From positions 3,596,001-3,660,000 of the forward strand of contig NZ_CP025394.1 in the NCBI RefSeq assembly GCF_002943525.1: a stretch of 64,000 bases of DNA. Direction: 5' to 3'. This DNA comes from Kitasatospora sp. MMS16-BH015. Its GTDB lineage: Bacteria > Actinomycetota > Actinomycetes > Streptomycetales > Streptomycetaceae. This document shows, in pieces, positions 26,734 to 34,317 of this stretch. The first letter of the stretch is position 1. The number at the start of each line of letters is the position of its first letter. A model generated the notes under the pieces. It had not been told where the DNA came from. It was given only the letters and a program-made list of their open reading frames with translations, and did not search any database. The position numbers and the translations under genes are program-made.

Positions 26734-27525
26734 TCAGACGTCCAGCAGGAAGCGGGCCGCCGGGCTCAGCCGGGCGAGCGTCTCCGGGCGGGCGTAGCGC
26801 GCCTGGTCGAGCTGCTGCGGGTTGCCCCGGCGGGTGAAGTACCCGTGCAGGGCGCGGCGCGGGGCGCCGCTGCGGTTGAGCGTGCCGCCGTGCCACAGGT
26901 GCCCGTTGAAGAGCAGCAGCGAGCCGGCCGGTGCCAGCACCAGCCGTTCGTCCGGGTGCGGCGCGAACGGGTCCTCGAGCGCCTCCTGCGGTGCCCGGCC
27001 CCAGCGGTGCGAGCCGGGGACGACGCGGGTGGCGCCGTTCTCCTCGGTGAAGTCGTCCAGGATCCACATCGAGTTGCAGGCCTGGTACTCGCCCGGGGCG
27101 AGCGGCCCGCCGGGCCAGTCCGTGTGCAGCGCCTGGTGCCCCTCGCCGGGCAGCGCGGCGCGGCTGCTCACCGAGGAGAGCTTGAACTCGCCGAGCAGGT
27201 GCGCCACCCCGGCGAGCAGCACGGGGCTGGTGAAGCACGCGTCGAACTCCGGGCCCTTGTTCACCAGGTCGGACAGCCGCATGGTGCCGGCCTCCTGGCC
27301 GACTTCGCTGCCGCCGCGGGCGCCCTCCGCCTCGGTCAGCCGGCCGAGGCGGGCGCGGAACGCCGCCAGCATCGGCGGGGTGAACACCCCGGGGAGGAAG
27401 GCGTAGCCGTCCTCGTCCAGGCGTTCGAGGACGTCCGCGCCGGGCATCCCGGGCCCGACCCCCAGCTCTGCCAGCGCGCGGGCGGAGTCGATCCCGCCGT
27501 ACGAACCGGTGTGCACGATGGGCAC
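26734..27525 (-). CDS. Phytanoyl-CoA dioxygenase-like Fe(II)/2-oxoglutarate oxygenase
   Basis: 263 residues from the GTG at 27525 with AAGGAGA upstream. The iron facial triad is visible: HTD (His134, Asp136) and LWHGG (His212), followed by RRALHGYF with the likely 2-oxoglutarate arginine. The N-terminus has the family pattern LDEDGYAFLPGVFTP. It probably hydroxylates or desaturates an amino-acid or peptide intermediate of cluster A. It starts 18 bases after the CysRS-like gene. Confidence 0.9.
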   Translation of the reverse strand: MPIVHTGSYGGIDSARALAELGVGPGMPGADVLERLDEDGYAFLPGVFTPPMLAAFRARLGRLTEAEGARGGSEVGQEAGTMRLSDLVNKGPEFDACFTSPVLLAGVAHLLGEFKLSSVSSRAALPGEGHQALHTDWPGGPLAPGEYQACNSMWILDDFTEENGATRVVPGSHRWGRAPQEALEDPFAPHPDERLVLAPAGSLLLFNGHLWHGGTLNRSGAPRRALHGYFTRRGNPQQLDQARYARPETLARLSPAARFLLDV

Positions 27526-27542
27526 TGGTCTCTCCTTCGCCG

Positions 27543-28976
27543 TCAGGTACGGCTGAGTGCGTGGTCGTTGACCTCCACCCCGAGCTGCAGCAGATCGGCG
27601 CGGAGTCTGTCGGCGAGCGCCCAGTCCCGGGCGCGCCGGGCCGCGGCGCGGGCCGCGACGAGGCCGTGGACGGCGTCCTGGTCGGCCTGCCGCGCGGGCC
27701 CGGCCTCCAGTTCGCCGCGGGTGAGGGTGCCCAGGCCCAGGCCCAGCAGCGCGTCGGCGGCACCGACGAGGACCCGGCGCCCCACCTCGGTCAGCTCCGT
27801 CGAGTTGGCGATCTCCTGGAGGACGGCGAGCGCCTGCGAGGAGTTCAGGTCCGCGCAGACGGCCGCGTCGAGGCGGTCGAGCAGCGCGAACGCCTCGGTG
27901 TCCTCGGCCGGTACGCGGGCCAGGGCCTCCTCGTGGGTGGACACCTCGCGCGCGGGCACGGCCGACTCCAGGCGGGCGGCCAGCCGGCGCAGCGTCCTGG
28001 CCGCGGTGTCGAGGGAGTCGGCGGTCACCGTCTGCTTGCCGCGGTAGTGCCCGCTGAGCAGGAACAGCCGCACCGCCATCGGGTGGGTGCCCGCCGCCAC
28101 GATGTCGCCGAGCCGCATCGAGGCGGCGCCGCGCACCATCGGCTGGTCGCCGAAGGTGAGCATGTCGTGGTGCATCCAGTGCCCCACCCACGCCCGGCCG
28201 TCCCCGTGGTACGCCTCGCTCTGGGCGATCTCGTTGACGTGGTGCAGCTCCCGGTGGTGCTTGCCGCCGGTGTGGATCTCGAAGTGCTCCCCCAGCAGCG
28301 CGGTGGCGATGGTGGAGCAGCCGAGGTGGCCACCGGGCAGGCCCCAGCCCCACGGCGACTCCCAGCCCCGGGGCACCGCCGACGGCGCCGCGCAGCGCCA
28401 CAGCGCGAAGTCCGCGGCGTTGCGCAGGCCCGGCGGCCGGACGCCCCGGACGCCCTCGCGCTGGGCGTCGAGGTCCAGCCCGGCCAGCTCGCCGTAGCGG
28501 GGCAGCCGCGCGGTGTCGAAGTAGAGCCCGGTGTCGGTCGCGTAGGCGAAGCCCTTGCGCTGGAGCTCCTGCGCGAAGGCGATCATCTCCGGGACGAAGT
28601 GCGAGGCCCGCGGGTACTCGTCGGCGCGCAGGAAGTTCAGCCTGGCGAGGTCCTGCCGGAAGACCCGGGTGTAGTGGGCGGCCACGGCCTCCACCGGGTC
28701 GGCCGGGTCGCCCAGGCCGGGTGGGACCTCCAGCGGTGAGCCGTCCCGGCCGCGGTCCACGTCGGTCACCATGAAGACGTGCCGCGTCCGGTGCCCCTTC
28801 CACCGCAGGGTGCGGCGCAGCACGTCGAACCCGGCCGCACCGCGCAGGACGCCGAGGTGCGGGTGGGCGAACACCAGCGGTCCGCAGCTGAAGATGCGGA
28901 CGGTGCCGTCCGCCTGGAAGTCGGACCACTGCCGGCCGAGCGAGTTGAACAGCCGCAACGGGCGCAGGGTGCTCAC
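27543..28976 (-). CDS. Cysteinyl-tRNA synthetase-like ligase (copy 1), active-site motifs altered
   Basis: 477 residues from the GTG at 28976, overlapping the upstream stop. It aligns by eye with CysRS: SCGPLVFAHPHLG (Cys31, and an HIGH motif reduced to HLGV at 40-43), WGWGLPGGHLGCSTIA, the zinc-site HHRELHHVNEIAQSEA and AWVGHWMHHDML. The KMSKS position reads MVRGAAS, without lysine. Zinc-ligand residues are therefore kept while ATP/tRNA motifs are changed. MshC, which joins Cys to a sugar amine, is a precedent for CysRS-like amide ligases. The role here is unknown. Confidence 0.82.
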   Translation of the reverse strand: MSTLRPLRLFNSLGRQWSDFQADGTVRIFSCGPLVFAHPHLGVLRGAAGFDVLRRTLRWKGHRTRHVFMVTDVDRGRDGSPLEVPPGLGDPADPVEAVAAHYTRVFRQDLARLNFLRADEYPRASHFVPEMIAFAQELQRKGFAYATDTGLYFDTARLPRYGELAGLDLDAQREGVRGVRPPGLRNAADFALWRCAAPSAVPRGWESPWGWGLPGGHLGCSTIATALLGEHFEIHTGGKHHRELHHVNEIAQSEAYHGDGRAWVGHWMHHDMLTFGDQPMVRGAASMRLGDIVAAGTHPMAVRLFLLSGHYRGKQTVTADSLDTAARTLRRLAARLESAVPAREVSTHEEALARVPAEDTEAFALLDRLDAAVCADLNSSQALAVLQEIANSTELTEVGRRVLVGAADALLGLGLGTLTRGELEAGPARQADQDAVHGLVAARAAARRARDWALADRLRADLLQLGVEVNDHALSRT

Positions 28977-30910
28977 GGGGTCTCGGCTCCTCGTACGGTC
29001 AGCGGCCGGCGCAAGGTGCAGAGCGCCCCGTCGACGACGACCGGCGCGCCCAGGTTGTAGAACCCCGGGGCGAGCGTGGGCGGCGGGGTCCAGCGCAGCA
29101 CCAGGTCCCGCCGGACCCTGGCGTCCAGCAGCAGCGCCCGCGGGCCGAGGTCGTACAGCGTGGGTGCGAGCTGCCGCAGGGTGATCTGGCCGGTCATGGC
29201 GCCGACCCCGTGCTCGGGCCAGCGCCCGAGCCTGACCCGGTACTCGACCGGCTCACCCGGTGTCACCGTGTCGGGCCCGTCCAGCCAGGCCAGCTCCAGC
29301 TCCGCGTCGGTGTCGCTGACATTGGCGCAGCGGTCGCAGTGCAGCATCGTCCGGTGGGCGCCGGTGGCCGACACCTCGCGCCGCGTCAGCGAGGCGCGGG
29401 AGCCGCAGTAGGGGCAGCTGACCTCGGTCGGCGGCCCGGCGACCGCGGTCGCGCCGTAGACGCGCTCCAGGTCAGGGGTGGCGTCGAGCGAGAGCCGCAC
29501 GAACGCCTCGTGCACCACTTCGTGCAGCGCCGCCCAGCCGGAGGACTCGGCGGCGGCGAGGGCGGTGAGGTCGTCGTTCCAGCCCGACAGACCGATCCCG
29601 GCCGCCACCATCGGCGCCGACTCGCGCAGGCGGGCCACGGTCGCACCGACGTGCTCGGCGAGGGCGGCCGGGTACGCGAACCGGCCGGGCATCGCCTCGG
29701 CGGCGTCCTGGAACACGCGGTCGGTGAAGGCCAGCCTGGTCCCGGAGGTCCAGACCCGGTGGACGGCGCGGTGGTCCTCGTCGGTGTGCCGGGAGACCAC
29801 CTGCACCGGGTGTTCGTGCCGCTGCGCGGTGTCGTGCAGCCAGACGCCGAGCGCGCTGCCGGGCACGGGGGCGACCCAGAGCGGGTCCGCGTCGCGGTCA
29901 CCGACCAGGATGGCGCGGTCCGGGCCGGCGCCGGGGGTGCGCAGCAGCCCGGCCGGCCCGCTCAGTGCGGCGGCCGGCTCCGGGTCACCGCCGTCCAGGG
30001 CGACGGTCGGGTCGCCGACCAGCACCCACGGCGGGTCGTCGTTGGTGGCGGGGTCGGCCAGGTAGGCGGCGTTGAGCATCAGGACCACCTCGCCCAGCGG
30101 CGTGCCGCGGTCGGCCAGCAGGCAGGCGGCGAGGAAGGCCGCCTCGTCGAGCGGCCAGTGCTTGTAGGTGGTGACCACCTGCCGGACGGCGCCGGGCCGC
30201 AGCAGGCCGCGCAGGATGCCGCCCCGCTGGTCGAACCGGGCGTGCGCCGGCAGCACGCCGTCGCAGATGCCCAACATCAGGACGTCGCCGGGGAGTTCGC
30301 GTGGCGCGATCAGCCGCGGCCGCTCCAGCGTGCCGTCGGGGCCGGGCTTGGCGCCACGGCACGGACCGCCTGCGGCGCAGGGCAGGTAGCGGGTGAGGGC
30401 GTCGCCCTCGGCCTCGCGCAGTCCGCACAGCAGGGCGCGGCCGAGCGGCGAGTCGATGCCGTTGCTGTGGCTGGTGAGGCCGGTGACGCGGCGGGTGGAG
30501 CCCAGCAGCGGGGCCGGGTCCGCGGCGGCGACGTCGAGCAGGTCGAGGGACCCGTACGTGCCGTGCAGCGCGACCAGCGGCGACTCCTCCAACCAGGCCG
30601 CGACGCCGGGGCGCCCGGCTCCGGTCCAGTCGGCCAGCTCGCGGGCGTGGTCCTCCGCGGCGGCGGTGCCGCGCCAACCGTCGATCAGACCGATGGCCAC
30701 ACCGGCGTGGTGGGCGGTCCGCACGATCTCGGCCAGCGTGCGGAAGTCGACGTCGGGGCCGAGGGACAGCACCACGGCGCCGGGCGCGCGGGTCAGCTCC
30801 GCCAGTAGCTCCGGGACGCCCGCGACGATGGTCGCTTCCCGTCCCCTGGCCGCGGCGAACACCTTCGCGGCGGCGGCTCCGCCGGGCAGTCCGGCGACTG
30901 TGAGGTTCAT
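28973..30910 (-). CDS. Unrecognised protein with clan-CD (gingipain/caspase-like) motifs and a zinc ribbon
   Basis: 645 residues. The N-terminal half has alternating strands and contains LTSHSNGID (His148), LMLGICDGVLP (Cys216) and, later, WVLVGDPTVAL. This order (His, then hydrophobic-Cys, then GDP) resembles the catalytic dyad and end of C25 peptidases. The C-terminal part has a CPYCGS/CDRC zinc ribbon near 510-545 and a beta domain. It sits immediately downstream of the small peptide gene and is coupled to the CysRS-like gene (GTGA overlap), so processing of that peptide is a reasonable guess. No signal peptide was seen. The family itself was not recognised, and peptidase activity is unproven. 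Confidence 0.65.
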   Translation of the reverse strand: MNLTVAGLPGGAAAAKVFAAARGREATIVAGVPELLAELTRAPGAVVLSLGPDVDFRTLAEIVRTAHHAGVAIGLIDGWRGTAAAEDHARELADWTGAGRPGVAAWLEESPLVALHGTYGSLDLLDVAAADPAPLLGSTRRVTGLTSHSNGIDSPLGRALLCGLREAEGDALTRYLPCAAGGPCRGAKPGPDGTLERPRLIAPRELPGDVLMLGICDGVLPAHARFDQRGGILRGLLRPGAVRQVVTTYKHWPLDEAAFLAACLLADRGTPLGEVVLMLNAAYLADPATNDDPPWVLVGDPTVALDGGDPEPAAALSGPAGLLRTPGAGPDRAILVGDRDADPLWVAPVPGSALGVWLHDTAQRHEHPVQVVSRHTDEDHRAVHRVWTSGTRLAFTDRVFQDAAEAMPGRFAYPAALAEHVGATVARLRESAPMVAAGIGLSGWNDDLTALAAAESSGWAALHEVVHEAFVRLSLDATPDLERVYGATAVAGPPTEVSCPYCGSRASLTRREVSATGAHRTMLHCDRCANVSDTDAELELAWLDGPDTVTPGEPVEYRVRLGRWPEHGVGAMTGQITLRQLAPTLYDLGPRALLLDARVRRDLVLRWTPPPTLAPGFYNLGAPVVVDGALCTLRRPLTVRGAETP

Positions 30911-30956
30911 GCCTGCTCCGAGGTGTCGTCATCCGTTGGTGCGTCCGGCCAGATGG

Positions 30957-30993
30957 ACCGGGCGGCCCACCCCTGGAGGGGGGACCGCCCGGT
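30957..30993 (-). terminator. Hairpin directly downstream of the small peptide gene
   Basis: ACCGGGCGG (30957-30965) pairs with CCGCCCGGT (30985-30993), and inner C-rich and G-rich stretches extend the stem. It lies 17 bases after the peptide stop and 47 bases before the next start. As an attenuator it would give far more peptide mRNA than downstream mRNA. Confidence 0.7.
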
Positions 30994-31009
30994 TCTGGGG
31001 GGTGCGCGA

Positions 31010-31189
31010 TTACCAGCACATCTGGGTCGGGCTGCTGGTCAGCTTGCACGCGTTCGGCGTCACGGCGGCCGACTTGGTCGCGGTCTGGGCCGGGGCGGCC
31101 GAGGCGACGCCGGCGAGGGCGACGGTGACGGCAGCGGTGGCACCAGCGGCGGCGGTCATGCGCTTCACCTGCTGAGACGTGAGAATCAT
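31010..31189 (-). CDS. 59-residue secreted-type peptide, candidate precursor of cluster A
   Basis: The ATG at 31189 follows AAAAGGAGGAGGTG, the strongest ribosome site in the window. Residues 1-31 look like a Sec leader (MILTSQQVKRM, an Ala/Val core, then AGVASA). A linker follows (APAQTATKSAAVTP) and then the C-terminal 14 residues NACKLTSSPTQMCW, with Cys at 48 and 58 and a terminal Trp. It has its own promoter (31237-31265) and terminator (30957-30993) and lies between the two CysRS-like genes. No classical RiPP class was recognised. It could be a modified or disulfide peptide, a carrier peptide, or a secreted signal. The translation was read directly from the sequence. Confidence 0.8.
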   Translation of the reverse strand: MILTSQQVKRMTAAAGATAAVTVALAGVASAAPAQTATKSAAVTPNACKLTSSPTQMCW

Positions 31190-31236
31190 TGGTATTCACC
31201 TCCTCCTTTTCTTCGGAGCGACTGGGGATGAGTAGA

Positions 31237-31265
31237 AATTTAGATTCCGCCCGACTGTTCATCAA
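31237..31265 (-). promoter_or_regulatory. Sigma-70-like promoter for the small peptide
   Basis: On the minus strand TTGATG (31265-31260) and TAAATT (31242-31237) are 17 bases apart, the ideal spacing. They lie in an AT-rich patch unlike its surroundings, about 48 bases before the ATG. The predicted leader is about 40 bases. Confidence 0.65.
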
Positions 31266-31330
31266 CTGCCCTGCGAACAAGCGGTGTTCGACTGCGGATC
31301 GGCCTCGGTTGAAAGCCCGGAAAAGCGAAG

Positions 31331-31362
31331 GAGCACCGCACCCACATAAGGGCGCGGTGCTC
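31331..31362 (-). terminator. Hairpin after the second CysRS-like gene
   Basis: GAGCACCGC (31331-31339) and GCGGTGCTC (31354-31362) form perfect 9-base arms, extended by CCC/GGG inside. The hairpin is 34 bases past the minus-strand stop, so the peptide gene downstream needs its own promoter. Confidence 0.75.
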
Positions 31363-31395
31363 TGGGAATAGGCTCGCAAAAGGCCGGCTCGGCCG

Positions 31396-32670
31396 TCAGC
31401 CCGGGGTCGGCACCAGGGCGTCCGCGGTGGACAGTTGGAGGCCGAGCACCTGGTCGGCGGCCGAGGCGACGAACCCGCCGGGATCGCGGTGCGGCTCGTG
31501 CAGCGCCTCTTCCAGCACGGCGAGGGCCGTCGCGGTGTCGAGGTCGTCGGTCAGGGCCTCGGTGAACCGCCGCAGCAGCTCGGCGGCCGGCCCCTCACCG
31601 GTGCGCTCCCGGGCCTCGGCCCAGCCGGGCGGGGCGGGGAGCCGGGCGGACCGGGCCAGCGCGGCCAGCCGGACCAGGGTGCCCTGGGCCCGGGAGAGGG
31701 CCTCGACGGTGAAGGAGGGGCGCGCGCGGTAGTGGCTGCGCAGGAGCAGGAGCCGGAAGGCCAGCGGGTGGAAGCCCGAGCGGCGCAGGCTCGCGAGCGA
31801 GGGCGCGCCCCGGTAGCGGCTCAAGGCGCCGGAGTCGGTGGGCAGCAGCGCGTGGTGCATCCAGTGCCCCACCCATCGGGTGCCCCGGGGCAGCACGGCC
31901 TCGCTCTGCGCGATCTCGGCGAGGTGATGGTGGTGGCGCTGGCTCTCGCTGCCCACGTGCACGCCGACGGTCGGCCCGAGGGTCGCCGCGACGGCCGAGC
32001 AGCCGACGTGCCAGCCGGGGCGGCCGGGCCCCCACGGTGACGCCCAGCGCTTGGCGTGCAGGTCACGCCAGTCCTCCAGGTGCCACAGCGCGAAGTCGTC
32101 GGGGTGGCGGCGCCGGGGATCGGGTTCGGCTCCGGCCCGCAGCGCGCGCAGCTCGGGGCCCGGGTCGCCGAAGACCTCGAACTCGGACAGCCGCCCGGTG
32201 TCGAAGTAGACACCGGTGGCGAGGCGGTAGGTGAACCCCGCCTGCTCCAGCGACCGGACGAGGTCGATGACGGGGCCGACGGAGGTACTCGTCGGCCGCT
32301 GCTCCGGTGGCAGCACGCCCACGGCGAGCAGGTCGGCGTGCAGCGCCGCGGAGTTCTGCTCGGTCCGCGACCGGACGGCTCCCGCCTGCGCGGTCGCGGC
32401 CCACGGGACGCCGCCCGTCGGGGTGGGCGCCGGCGCAGGCGCGGCGATGTCCGGCACGGCCAGCAGGAACCGGGTGGGGGTACCCAGCCAGTGCAGGGTG
32501 CGGCGCAGCACGTCGGTGCCGACGAACTGGGTCAGATGGCCGATGTGCGGCGCGGTGTCCGGCAGCGGCGCACAGCCGAAGACGCTCAGCTCGCCGTCGC
32601 CGTGCGGCAGCGGACTCGTCGCCGCGCCGGCGGTGTCGTGCAGGCGCAGTCGCGGTACGTGGAGGGGCAA
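31396..32670 (-). CDS. Cysteinyl-tRNA synthetase-like ligase (copy 2)
   Basis: 424 residues from a TTG at 32670 with GGAGG 8 bases upstream. FGCAPLPDTAPHIGHL carries Cys33 and an intact HIGH (42-45). HVGCSAVAATLG and the zinc-site HHHHLAEIAQSEA follow, then VGHWMHHALL. The KMSKS region (LSRYRGAPSLASLRRSG) lacks its lysines. It is divergent from copy 1 (27543-28976), so this is old duplication or separate recruitment rather than a recent copy. A tRNA-independent aminoacyl ligase role is inferred by analogy to MshC. Confidence 0.82.
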   Translation of the reverse strand: MPLHVPRLRLHDTAGAATSPLPHGDGELSVFGCAPLPDTAPHIGHLTQFVGTDVLRRTLHWLGTPTRFLLAVPDIAAPAPAPTPTGGVPWAATAQAGAVRSRTEQNSAALHADLLAVGVLPPEQRPTSTSVGPVIDLVRSLEQAGFTYRLATGVYFDTGRLSEFEVFGDPGPELRALRAGAEPDPRRRHPDDFALWHLEDWRDLHAKRWASPWGPGRPGWHVGCSAVAATLGPTVGVHVGSESQRHHHHLAEIAQSEAVLPRGTRWVGHWMHHALLPTDSGALSRYRGAPSLASLRRSGFHPLAFRLLLLRSHYRARPSFTVEALSRAQGTLVRLAALARSARLPAPPGWAEARERTGEGPAAELLRRFTEALTDDLDTATALAVLEEALHEPHRDPGGFVASAADQVLGLQLSTADALVPTPG

Positions 32671-32697
32671 GGCGGTGCCTCCGGGGGTCGGTACGGG

Positions 32698-33555
32698 TCA
32701 GCGCGCCGTGACGCGCAGGCGCTGGAGGTGGCGGCGGGCCCCGGCGCCGAAGCGGCCGGCCGTCCGGCCGTGGAAGAAGCGGGTGTTGTCGATGACCGCG
32801 AGGGTGCCGCGCCGCCAGCGGACGCCGAGCGCCGCCTCCGGCTGGTACATCGCGGCGAGCAGGGCCGCGATCGCGCCGTTGACCGCCTGCGCCGGGTCCG
32901 GGCCGGACGGGGCCTGGCCGGTGGTCCGCCAGTGCAGGGGCTGCCGGTCGAAGTCGCGGAAGGAGAAGGCCGTCCGGTCGCCGAGGGCGCGTGCCACGGG
33001 CGGCACGCCGGGGGCGTCGCGGTAGCTGGTGCCGTGCAGGGCCCGCAGGTGGTGCGGGCTCAGCCGGCTCGCCACGGTGTCCATCGGCACCAGGACGGTA
33101 CGGGCGGCCGTACCGTCGTCGCCCGGGTCCCGGCACATCAGGACGATGTACCGCGGCTGGGCGGTCAGCGGCCGTCCGCTGCCCTCGCTGTGCAGGGTCA
33201 GCGGCCCGGTGGAGAAGGGCTGGAGCGAGATGTCCTCGGTGCGCGCCTGCTCACTGACCAGGTTGAGGATGCGGCCCCGTTCCACGTACGGCCGCACCGC
33301 CGGATCGGTCTCCTCGCCGATCTCGCCCAGCTCGGTGCCGAGCGCGAGGAACTCCGCCGCGTCCAGTGGCTCGTCCAGCCGGGCGAGCGCCAGGCCGGTG
33401 TCCCGGACCTGTTCGCGCACCCACGGGACCAGCCGGGAGAGCCCGGCCGGGGCGGGGTGCGCCGCCGGCTCCGCCAGCTCGTGGCCGGACTCCAGCAGTC
33501 GTGTCCGCAGGCCCGGGTGCGGGTGGTCCGGCCGCGGCGTAAACGTACCGAACAT
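32698..33555 (-). CDS. TauD/TfdA-like Fe(II)/2-oxoglutarate oxygenase
   Basis: 285 residues; the ATG at 33555 has GGAGG upstream. The HSE motif (His122, Glu124) with the following GSGRPLTAQPRYIVLMCRD is of clavaminate-synthase/TauD type. The distal histidine is in DNTRFFHGRT, with a C-terminal arginine cluster for 2-oxoglutarate. Such enzymes hydroxylate amino-acid side chains, often beta positions. It is 28 bases upstream of the second CysRS-like gene, probably in the same transcript. Confidence 0.88.
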   Translation of the reverse strand: MFGTFTPRPDHPHPGLRTRLLESGHELAEPAAHPAPAGLSRLVPWVREQVRDTGLALARLDEPLDAAEFLALGTELGEIGEETDPAVRPYVERGRILNLVSEQARTEDISLQPFSTGPLTLHSEGSGRPLTAQPRYIVLMCRDPGDDGTAARTVLVPMDTVASRLSPHHLRALHGTSYRDAPGVPPVARALGDRTAFSFRDFDRQPLHWRTTGQAPSGPDPAQAVNGAIAALLAAMYQPEAALGVRWRRGTLAVIDNTRFFHGRTAGRFGAGARRHLQRLRVTAR

Positions 33556-33656
33556 GGTCGGGATACCTCCGTTCGACGGCCAGCCCGAGTATGGGCAGCG
33601 CCCGCGCGCCCGGCAATCACCGGCTTGAACGCCGGGGCCCGTACTAGCTTGGCCGG

Positions 33657-34292
33657 GTGCGCGCTCCCCTGGTCTGCTTCGATCTGGATCTCACGCTGGT
33701 GGACAGCACCCCGGCGGTCGCCGCCGTGCTGCGCTCCACCGCACTGGCCCTCGGCCTGGACGTCGACGTCGCCTCGGTGGTGGCGGGCCTCGGTCCGGCG
33801 CTGGAGGACCTGCTGGGCGCGCAACTGCCGCCCGCGGCCGCGGGCCGGCTCGCCCGCGCCTACCGCGACCGGTACGCCTTGGAGGGGCCCCGGCACGCCG
33901 GGACGCTCCCCGGTGCGCACGAGGCGATCGGGGCGGTGCGCCGGCACCGCGGCGGGGTCGTGGTGGTGACGGGGCAGAGCGAGCGCACGGCGAGGGCGCA
34001 CCTCGCGCACGCGGGCCTCGAGGTCGACGCGGTCGTCGGATCGGTGTGGGGGCCGGCCAAGGCCGATGTGCTGCGCGCGCACGGCGCGTTCGCCTACGTC
34101 GGGGACCATCCCGCCGACATCGCCGCGGCCCGCTCGGCCGGCGCGGCGGCGGTCGGCGTCACCACCGGCCGCCACGACGCGGCGGCGCTGGCCGAGGCGG
34201 ACACCGTGCTGCCGTCCCTGGCCGGGTTCCCCCGCTGGCTGTCGGCCGTTCGACCGCTGCCGGGCCGCGCTCGAACGGCCGGCCGGCTCTGA
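33657..34292 (+). CDS. HAD-superfamily hydrolase (phosphatase)
   Basis: 211 residues from a GTG. CFDLDLTLVDS near the start carries the DxDxT nucleophile motif. VVVVTGQSE follows as motif II, with WGPAKADVL (motif III lysine) and YVGDHPADI (motif IV). The Cap1-type helical insert lies at about 20-90. It is divergent from the TauD-like gene and convergent with the adenylation gene. It is likely a small-molecule phosphatase; the substrate is unknown. Confidence 0.88.
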   Translation: MRAPLVCFDLDLTLVDSTPAVAAVLRSTALALGLDVDVASVVAGLGPALEDLLGAQLPPAAAGRLARAYRDRYALEGPRHAGTLPGAHEAIGAVRRHRGGVVVVTGQSERTARAHLAHAGLEVDAVVGSVWGPAKADVLRAHGAFAYVGDHPADIAAARSAGAAAVGVTTGRHDAAALAEADTVLPSLAGFPRWLSAVRPLPGRARTAGRL

Positions 34293-34317
34293 CGGCGGGC
34301 CGGCCCGCCGTCAGAGC
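34286..34317. terminator. Perfect 32-base palindrome containing both convergent stop codons
   Basis: GCTCTGACGGCGGGCC (34286-34301) is followed directly by its exact complement (34302-34317). The HAD gene's TGA and the adenylation gene's stop both lie within the arms, so this structure ends transcription and both reading frames. Confidence 0.85.

Noticed and set aside
31010..31189. Classing the peptide as a lasso, lanthipeptide or thiopeptide precursor
   Set aside because: No B1/B2, LanB/LanM, cyclodehydratase or radical SAM gene was seen nearby, and the leader looks like a Sec signal.
30957..31265. PEARL-type peptide aminoacyl-tRNA ligase system
   Set aside because: Known PEARLs are LanB-like, and none is present; the idea that CysRS-like proteins play that role is kept only as a hypothesis.
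27543..32670. mshC (mycothiol ligase) for either CysRS-like gene
   Set aside because: Both copies lack the KMSKS lysines and differ widely from each other; mshC is a single-copy core gene and should not occur twice in a specialised cluster.
33657..34292. Phosphoglycolate phosphatase (gph) label
   Set aside because: Only the general HAD motifs are present; a specific substrate cannot be supported.
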